A stretch of DNA of 11,452 bases, taken from contig DKGH01000066.1 of assembly GCA_002453165.1 (NCBI GenBank), forward strand, positions 1-11,452, given 5' to 3'. This stretch comes from Verrucomicrobia bacterium UBA6775 (GTDB lineage: Bacteria; Verrucomicrobiota; Verrucomicrobiia; Limisphaerales; UBA1096). Positions 6,568 to 11,452 of the stretch are shown here, in pieces (positions within the stretch are counted from its first letter, which is position 1; every line of letters starts with the position of its first letter). The notes beneath the pieces were generated by a model. That model did no database searches, was not told where the DNA came from, and saw only the letters and a program-made list of their open reading frames with translations. The translations under genes were made by a program, and so were the position numbers.

Positions 6568-8238
6568 TTAATTCGTTTTATTTTTAAGGCTGACGAGCGC
6601 AAAGACGGTCACGTTTACCACCACGCCGCAGAAGCCGATATCGGCGAGTTGTTTCAGGCGGGCAAACAGGCCGACCACGGCGGAGTCGCTGCCGGTGAGG
6701 ATAGCCGGGATCGGGCTGAACATGAGGACGACCAGCATCCCGGCGATGATCCCTGCGATGGCGCCCTGACGCGAACCGCGTTTGAGGAATAGCACATCGA
6801 TCGTGACGGGCAGCAACTGGCTGGAGAAGGCGATTGCGAGGATGCTCATTGGCATGATCATGCCAATTGGGTCGAAACTCTCGCTGCTGCGACTGACGAA
6901 AACCATGCCAAGCGACAACACCGTCGCCGCGGCGATCACGCCGCGACCGACCCACAATCGACTTTTCTCCGAGGCGCCCGGGCGCAGGACGCCTCCGTAA
7001 ATATCACGGGTCAGCACGGCACTCATTGCGTGCAGATTGCTGTCGGCTGTGCTCATCGCCGCTGCCATGATTGCGATGATGATCAGTGTGCCGAGCAGTA
7101 GTCCGACGGGGCCAAGCAGCTCCGGGAGGTGGCGCTTGAGGACGACGACCATGATTTGATCAAAGTCACGAGAGTCGGTGCCGACGTCCGGATGGGGAAG
7201 GGGTTTGGCGCCGTTGTCCAAGCGCTTGGCCAAGTCGGCTTCAGTGGCTGCAACCGTGTTCGTGTCCTGTTGCAATCGATATTCAAAAACGCCGTCTGTG
7301 TTGGGCTTGGCCAATGGGTAGAGCACCTGGCCACCAAGGCCGACGAGCATCACGCCGAACAAGAAACAGGCGGTCAGGCCAAGCGCGAAAATGACCGCAC
7401 TACGCCGGAGTGCATTGGCGGACTTGGCCGCGTAAAATCGCATCCACTGCGCCGGTTGAATCATCGAGCCAAGCGCACCAAAGATGCAGAGGGTGAACAT
7501 TTTTTCCGGCGTGAACGATCCGGTCGTACCCGGTACGGAAAGGGAGGTGTGCGGTAGGTCGTTGACTTTTTCAAAAAATGCCGACGGACCACCCAGTGCT
7601 GCCACGGCGGCTAATCCTGAGAGGAGCATCCCGGTCATCAGCAACGCCCCCTGCAGTGCATCGGTCCACGCCACGCTGCGCATGCCGCCTATCATGATGT
7701 AGAGCATCGTCACCAGCGACAGGAGGCAGGCCCCGATTTCGAACGCGTGTTCCCCGGCGAACAGTCGTTCGGAAATGATGCCGCCGGCCTGAATTTGAAT
7801 GACCACGTACGGCACGGCGTATAGGAAACCGATCAACGCCACGAGACAGCGAAGAGCCACCGAGCTGCCGTAATGCTTGCAAATCAGGTCGGCCGGGGTC
7901 ACGTGTCCATGGTTGTGGCCGAGTTTGCGGATTCGATTCCCCAGTACATAAATTGCGGCGCCGCTCAAAGGGACATTCAATGCGAACAGGGCGAACACCA
8001 CGCCCTCCTTGTAAACCGCCCCGGGGGCGCCCAGCATGGCTGCGGAACTGAAGAATGTCGCCATGATGGTCAACGACGAAACCAGCCAGCCCTGACCGCG
8101 CCCGGCGAGATAGTAGTCCTCCTCGCCAGAGCGGCTTTTGCGAACGCCCCAGATGCCGATCCCGAGGAGAAAAAGGAGATAACCTGCGAGGCAAAAATGA
8201 GGCAACAAACCGAGATCTGGAGTGGTCGGATCGGGCAT
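6568..8238 (-). CDS. Sodium:solute symporter (SSS family)
   Basis: The 556-residue membrane protein belongs to the SSS family, which couples import of a small solute (sugar, amino acid, carboxylate or similar) to sodium entry. Hallmarks are an early GYLLFLLGIGIWGVRKSRS span, DYYLAGRGQGWLVSS (41-55), TFFSSAAMLGAPG (61-73), GGMRSVAWTDALQG (184-197) and the MSTADSNLHAMSAVLTRDIY segment (395-414). About 13 hydrophobic spans are visible. The start at 8238 is chosen because its ATG overlaps the stop of the preceding small gene as ATGA; the frame stays open further upstream, but that reads across the small gene and looks non-coding. Between LYPLAK (307) and DQIMVVVLKRHLP (360) there is a hydrophilic loop of about 50 residues, longer than I would expect. 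The substrate cannot be read from sequence; the sulfatase and phosphatase upstream suggest a product of ester cleavage. Confidence 0.9.
   Translation of the reverse strand: MPDPTTPDLGLLPHFCLAGYLLFLLGIGIWGVRKSRSGEEDYYLAGRGQGWLVSSLTIMATFFSSAAMLGAPGAVYKEGVVFALFALNVPLSGAAIYVLGNRIRKLGHNHGHVTPADLICKHYGSSVALRCLVALIGFLYAVPYVVIQIQAGGIISERLFAGEHAFEIGACLLSLVTMLYIMIGGMRSVAWTDALQGALLMTGMLLSGLAAVAALGGPSAFFEKVNDLPHTSLSVPGTTGSFTPEKMFTLCIFGALGSMIQPAQWMRFYAAKSANALRRSAVIFALGLTACFLFGVMLVGLGGQVLYPLAKPNTDGVFEYRLQQDTNTVAATEADLAKRLDNGAKPLPHPDVGTDSRDFDQIMVVVLKRHLPELLGPVGLLLGTLIIIAIMAAAMSTADSNLHAMSAVLTRDIYGGVLRPGASEKSRLWVGRGVIAAATVLSLGMVFVSRSSESFDPIGMIMPMSILAIAFSSQLLPVTIDVLFLKRGSRQGAIAGIIAGMLVVLMFSPIPAILTGSDSAVVGLFARLKQLADIGFCGVVVNVTVFALVSLKNKTN
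7218..7234. repeat. Compound copy of the iterated palindrome in the symporter gene
   Basis: CCAAGCGCTTGG (7218-7229) overlaps CTTGGCCAAG (7225-7234), giving the same compound arrangement as the intergenic copy at 2980-2998. On the minus strand it is read as L-A-K-R-L-D, inside the long hydrophilic loop of the symporter. Confidence 0.8.
7305..7314. repeat. Partial copy GCTTGGCCAA in the symporter gene
   Basis: A core TTGGCCAA copy sits about 70 bases from the compound copy at 7218, at the other edge of the same hydrophilic loop (minus strand residues around LAKP, 309-312). Confidence 0.65.
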
Positions 8239-8495
8239 CACTCGTCGTCCGTTTTCCAAAGGGTGAGGCTTGCTGTGACCACCGCGGTAGCCTGTATGCC
8301 GTACCAAAACAATCCCCAGGCATAGATCACCGGCAGGCCGAGAAAACGGAGGGCTTCGCTGTCGGCACTCGGTTCCGGGTTTACCAAGCGCAACCCCGGC
8401 CCTGGCCCCATGAACATCGCAAGGGCGAACAGGAGAATCAAAACCAACCCAAGCCACTGCCAGCGCTTGGTTGGTGTTTTGCTATCGGCTGCCAT
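8238..8495 (-). CDS. Small two-span membrane protein linked to the symporter (DUF3311/DUF997-like)
   Basis: The 85-residue protein has two hydrophobic spans: about 13-30 (WQWLGLVLILLFALAMFM) and about 51-79 (LGLPVIYAWGLFWYGIQATA...), with a short charged tail (KTDDE). Its size, two-span layout, the FLGLPVIYAWGLFWY stretch and its position directly ahead of an SSS transporter match the small accessory proteins (DUF3311 or DUF997 type) that often precede such symporters. It may act as a subunit or assembly partner. Its TGA overlaps the symporter ATG, implying coupled translation. An AAGGAG sequence lies only two bases before its own ATG, unusually close. Family assignment is by general resemblance. 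Confidence 0.75.
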   Translation of the reverse strand: MAADSKTPTKRWQWLGLVLILLFALAMFMGPGPGLRLVNPEPSADSEALRFLGLPVIYAWGLFWYGIQATAVVTASLTLWKTDDE

Positions 8496-8527
8496 TGCTC
8501 CTTGTGCGGCAAATTGTTTTTACAGCT

Positions 8528-9799
8528 TCAATCCACCTTCCACCAGTCATCGATTCGGGCGGCGAGGTCGCGGACGACTTCGGGGTGGGCGTTGGCCAGA
8601 TTGTTGGTTTCGTGCGGGTCGGTGAGGAGGTCAAACAATTCCAAGTTCGTGTCGGGATTCTTGTGTCGATGGCCGCCGGCCCAGGGACGGACTTTCGGCG
8701 GGTTTTCGATCCATGCGACCAGCTTCCATTTGCCGTGGATGCAGGAGCGCGTCCAGAGACTCTTTTCCGGCTCGGTGGCTGATACCATGTCATGGGCGAA
8801 ATTAGACAGGAAGATTGTGTTGCGCTTGGCCACTGCCTTTTCATCGAGCAAATTGATACCGGGAAGGGACGCCGGTGGCTTGATGCCGGCTGCGGATAGG
8901 ATCGTCGGCACTATGTCGATGTTGGAGACGAGTTGCCGCTCGTCCTTGCGCGGCTTGATCTTGCCCGGCCAATGCGCAATGAACGGGGTGCGCACGCCAT
9001 TTTCGTAAGGATGCGCCTTGCCGTATTCGTTCCAGCCGTTGTCGGCGAGGTAGAGTACAAGCGTGTTGTCGGCGACACCTTTTTTGTTGAGTTGCTCTAT
9101 CAGTTCGCCGCAGGTCTCGTCAAGCCACTCGATCATTGCCATGTACTTGGCCTTGGCGGGATTTTTGATGGCAGTGTATTTTTTTAACAGGCGCTCCGGT
9201 GGATTGTGTGGGGTATGTGGCAGGAAGGGGGCGTACCAAACGAAGAATGGCTTCTTTTGTCGTTGCGCCTTGTCGATGAAATCGTAGATCGGTTTCATGG
9301 ACTTGCGGCCGATGGAAAGGGCTTGTCCCCCATGGCGGCCAGTGGAGCCCATGTCATCGGTGAAACCAGCGTGACTCGGATGCTTCATCCAGTATTTCCC
9401 CGTTTGCAGGGTCAGATATCCGGCGTCGGCGAGTTGTCTGGGCAGTTGCGGCTTTTTGAAAAACGGCTCGATCCAATCGGCTCGATCCTGCCCGCGGACG
9501 GGATCGTTGCCGGTGATGCCGTGCTGATGCGGGTACAAGCCGGTGAGCATTGTCGCCAGCGAAGGACTGCAGATCGCGGTGGTGACATAGCCTCGGGTGA
9601 AAGTCAGTCCCTCGGCAGACAGCCGGTCGATGTTGGGCGTCCTCGCGTGAGGATGCCCAGCGAAGCTGTAATCAGTCCACGCATGATCATCGCTGATTAT
9701 CAGCACCACGTTGGGCTGCATGGAGTCTGCTGCAGTGGCCGGAAATACGAATACCGTGAAAACAAAAACAACGCTTAAAATGGAAGTTAGTTTTTTCAT
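8528..9799 (-). CDS. Exported type I sulfatase with a non-standard CSPSL active-site motif
   Basis: The 423-residue protein has a signal peptide (about 1-23) followed by a sulfatase fold. PNVVLIISDDHAW (29-41) gives the metal-binding aspartates D37 and D38. The formylglycine site is AICSPSLATMLTGLYPHQHGI (76-95), with C77 as the residue to be converted. LADNGW (251-256) gives D253 and N254, and KPFFVWYAPFLPHTPHNPP contains H195 and H198. ENGVRTPFIAHWPG (266-279) and LFDLLTDPHETNNLA near the end are also standard. The family normally has C-x-P-S-R; here position +4 is leucine (L81). The enzyme would remove sulfate from an extracellular or periplasmic ester, for example a polysaccharide sulfate, but the substrate is unknown. 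The gene lies 27 bases after the phosphatase gene and 32 bases before the small membrane protein gene, all on one strand. Confidence 0.93.
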   Translation of the reverse strand: MKKLTSILSVVFVFTVFVFPATAADSMQPNVVLIISDDHAWTDYSFAGHPHARTPNIDRLSAEGLTFTRGYVTTAICSPSLATMLTGLYPHQHGITGNDPVRGQDRADWIEPFFKKPQLPRQLADAGYLTLQTGKYWMKHPSHAGFTDDMGSTGRHGGQALSIGRKSMKPIYDFIDKAQRQKKPFFVWYAPFLPHTPHNPPERLLKKYTAIKNPAKAKYMAMIEWLDETCGELIEQLNKKGVADNTLVLYLADNGWNEYGKAHPYENGVRTPFIAHWPGKIKPRKDERQLVSNIDIVPTILSAAGIKPPASLPGINLLDEKAVAKRNTIFLSNFAHDMVSATEPEKSLWTRSCIHGKWKLVAWIENPPKVRPWAGGHRHKNPDTNLELFDLLTDPHETNNLANAHPEVVRDLAARIDDWWKVD

Positions 9800-9826
9800 G
9801 TGATCACAAAGTGGCGTAGCAATTGT

Positions 9827-11452
9827 TTATTCAAGCCCCAGCACGAAGGTCTCTGAGTAGCGCAGTTTGCCGGTGTAGGCATCGTGGAATTGAAAGATCA
9901 CCTGCGGGTGTGGGAAGGCAAACCAACGTTCGCCGTTTCGCTCGATTGGGTTATTGAACACGTTGTTGACCTGCACGACGCAGTAGTGGGGGAAGGTGCG
10001 GTTGGCGCGTGGGATGTCCTCCATCGCGTAGCTGCTCCAGCGGATGTCGCAGGCGCGAGGGCCGTATTTGAATCTGCCGTTGGCGGGGCGGCCGCCTTCG
10101 TCCTTCATGGGTGCGTGGTTGATGGAGTTGTGCGGGCCGCTGGCGAATTCGTACACATTGTCAGTGATCTTGATGGCAAAGCTGTTGTGCAAATCGCCGG
10201 TGAGCACAAACACGCCCTTGTCGAGGCCGTCCCAAAACTCAATCAGTTCCTCGCGTTCTTTCAGAAAAACCGTCCACGCATCGTCTTTTTTGATGGTTGA
10301 CTGCTTGTCTGCCCCGCCGCCGCTGCCGACGTGCGGCACCATGAAGTTGACTGACGAAACGACGAAAATGAAATCGGCCTTGCTGTTTCTGATGCCGTCC
10401 TTGAGCCATGCGAGTTGTTGTTTGCCGAGCATGGTGGCCTTGGGGTTGTCGGGGTTGTCGACGTTGTGTAGGCTGCGATGTGACCGGGTGTCGAGCAGGA
10501 AGAAATCGCAGTTCGAGACGGTAAACTTGCCGTAACAGCGCCGACCGATGGAGTAAGTCTGAGAACCGTCCGCCTTGGCCGGTGGATTGATCCGGAGCCG
10601 GTGCGGCCCGAGAACTTCTACGATCTCATAAACGGCAGAGTTGGGATCGCCCGGTTCCGTGTCGAGATTGGCGTCCTTGACCCCGGCCGTCATGGTGCCC
10701 CAGTGCACGTGGAGATTTGCGAGTTCCTTGAGGTTGAGCTTCGTGAAATCAGCGTCGGTGTCCTGCAGAACATCGCTTCCCTTCTTGAATCGGCCTTTGC
10801 CAAACCAAGCGGGAGCGGTGTGTTCGGTGGGGTTCGCCCAGGCGAGGTAGTCAAACCAGGCGCGCGTGGCGATATCGCGAAACACCGCGCGGCGATTGAC
10901 GTAGCCGACCTCGCCGGTGCCGTAAATATCGTTGAGCAGTTCGTGATCGTCGGCGGTGTAAAATGATGGAACATGCCGGTGCCACTCGCTTAGGTTGCGT
11001 CCGCGCTCGAGATAGATTTTGTAGTTTTCCCACACCCCGACGACAGTCGGTGCCTTCTGGACGATGTCGGGCGCTTGGCCAAGCGAGGCGATGCCAACCT
11101 GATGCAGCCACTCGCTGGCCGGATAGGCGCGCTGATCCTCGTAGAGCCAATCGCCGTTAAGGATGGCGAAGTGAATCTCGTCACGCACCTGCCTGTTTAG
11201 AGTGTCGAACACCGGCAGGGTGGGCCCGGCGCTATCGCCACCGCCGCGTTGGTTGTTGCCGCAGGCGAACTCGAACTTGAAGTTGAAGAGTCCCTCCGGA
11301 TTGCCTGTGGCATTCCTGAAATCATTCGCGTGAGGCAATGTGCGGAATGAACCGCTTAGCTGATGATCCTCCACGCGATAGAAATAGCGCGTGTTGGCCT
11401 GCAGCTTGTCGAGTTTGAGGATTCCGGTGTTGTCATCCTCGCTCGAGGTTGT
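9827..11452 (-). CDS. PhoD-like metallophosphoesterase, 5' end beyond the window
   Basis: The frame is open to the last base, so the gene is cut at its 5' end; 541 residues are visible. A GTG at 11374 is internal, not the start: the codons before it encode LKLDKLQANTRYFYRVED, the N-terminal fibronectin-like part of PhoD-type alkaline phosphatases. The catalytic domain shows FACGNN (about 62-67), ILNGDWLYE (about 97-105), YTADDHELLND (about 165-175), FFLLDTRSHRS (about 317-327), FVVSSVNFMVPH (about 363-374) and LTGDLHNSFAI (about 417-427). These correspond to the calcium/iron-binding blocks of the family. A region of about 60 residues between LHVHWGTM and YGKFTV (about 248-310) looks like an inserted beta domain. 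The enzyme would cleave phosphate mono- or diesters outside the cytoplasm. It is first in the visible minus-strand gene set. Confidence 0.9.
   Translation of the reverse strand, partial: TTSSEDDNTGILKLDKLQANTRYFYRVEDHQLSGSFRTLPHANDFRNATGNPEGLFNFKFEFACGNNQRGGGDSAGPTLPVFDTLNRQVRDEIHFAILNGDWLYEDQRAYPASEWLHQVGIASLGQAPDIVQKAPTVVGVWENYKIYLERGRNLSEWHRHVPSFYTADDHELLNDIYGTGEVGYVNRRAVFRDIATRAWFDYLAWANPTEHTAPAWFGKGRFKKGSDVLQDTDADFTKLNLKELANLHVHWGTMTAGVKDANLDTEPGDPNSAVYEIVEVLGPHRLRINPPAKADGSQTYSIGRRCYGKFTVSNCDFFLLDTRSHRSLHNVDNPDNPKATMLGKQQLAWLKDGIRNSKADFIFVVSSVNFMVPHVGSGGGADKQSTIKKDDAWTVFLKEREELIEFWDGLDKGVFVLTGDLHNSFAIKITDNVYEFASGPHNSINHAPMKDEGGRPANGRFKYGPRACDIRWSSYAMEDIPRANRTFPHYCVVQVNNVFNNPIERNGERWFAFPHPQVIFQFHDAYTGKLRYSETFVLGLE
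11072..11085. repeat. Perfect 14-base palindrome CGCTTGGCCAAGCG, in the PhoD-like gene
   Basis: The copy is identical to those at 2980 and 3948. Here it is read on the minus strand in another frame, as S-L-G-Q-A-P, not L-A-K-R. Confidence 0.85.

Noticed and set aside
8239..8457. N-terminal extension of the symporter up to 8457
   Set aside because: This stretch reads through the small membrane protein gene in another frame and gives arginine- and proline-rich non-membrane sequence. The ATGA overlap at 8238 is the better start.
9206..9778. A 190-residue plus-strand open frame opposite the sulfatase gene
   Set aside because: It lies wholly within the sulfatase, has no recognisable domain, and is the complement of a well-supported gene.
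1..11452. CRISPR array, insertion sequence ends or a toxin-antitoxin pair
   Set aside because: No evenly spaced direct repeats, no transposase and no paired small antitoxin/toxin genes are visible.

Overview
The window looks like a chromosomal segment of a Verrucomicrobiota or Planctomycetota bacterium. The evidence is a DUF1592-type cytochrome paired with a Tat-exported DUF1552 protein, a type I sulfatase, and a PhoD-like phosphatase, gene families that are heavily expanded in those phyla. I cannot place it more precisely; no rRNA or other phylogenetic marker is present.

Two compositionally different blocks meet near position 1911. The left block (1-1911) is strongly AT-rich. It holds a decayed C-terminal piece of a tyrosine recombinase (minus strand, about 9-260), an azurin-like blue copper protein (336-809), a secreted protein of unknown function overlapping it (799-1383), a possible 28-residue single-membrane-span peptide (1420-1506) and a strong hairpin terminator (1651-1691). 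The block ends at the 3' half of a tRNA-Lys(UUU) gene (1913-1962) whose 5' half is missing. This is the expected distal attachment scar of an element integrated into a tRNA-Lys gene. The left block is therefore best read as the end of a genomic island, with native chromosome starting at the tRNA fragment.

The right block (1962-11452) is GC-rich and has two convergent gene sets. The plus-strand set (2034-6553) encodes an exported beta-propeller protein, a secreted multi-domain cytochrome with two CXXCH motifs (PSCyt1/DUF1587/DUF1595/DUF1592/DUF1588/DUF1585), and a Tat-exported DUF1552 protein with an extra C-terminal domain; the last two overlap by ATGA. The minus-strand set (11452-6568) encodes a PhoD-like metallophosphoesterase cut by the window edge, a sulfatase, a small two-span membrane protein and a sodium:solute symporter, the last two again overlapping by ATGA. 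Together the minus-strand set could remove phosphate and sulfate from extracellular organic esters and import a product with sodium. The plus-strand set looks like a periplasmic redox or binding complex.

The most unusual signal is a short iterated palindrome, CGCTTGGCCAAGCG. Three perfect 14-base copies and several shorter or compound ones occur in the GC-rich block. They lie in different genes, in two reading frames, and in one intergenic gap. This resembles a HIP1-like highly iterated palindrome and is not explained by protein coding.
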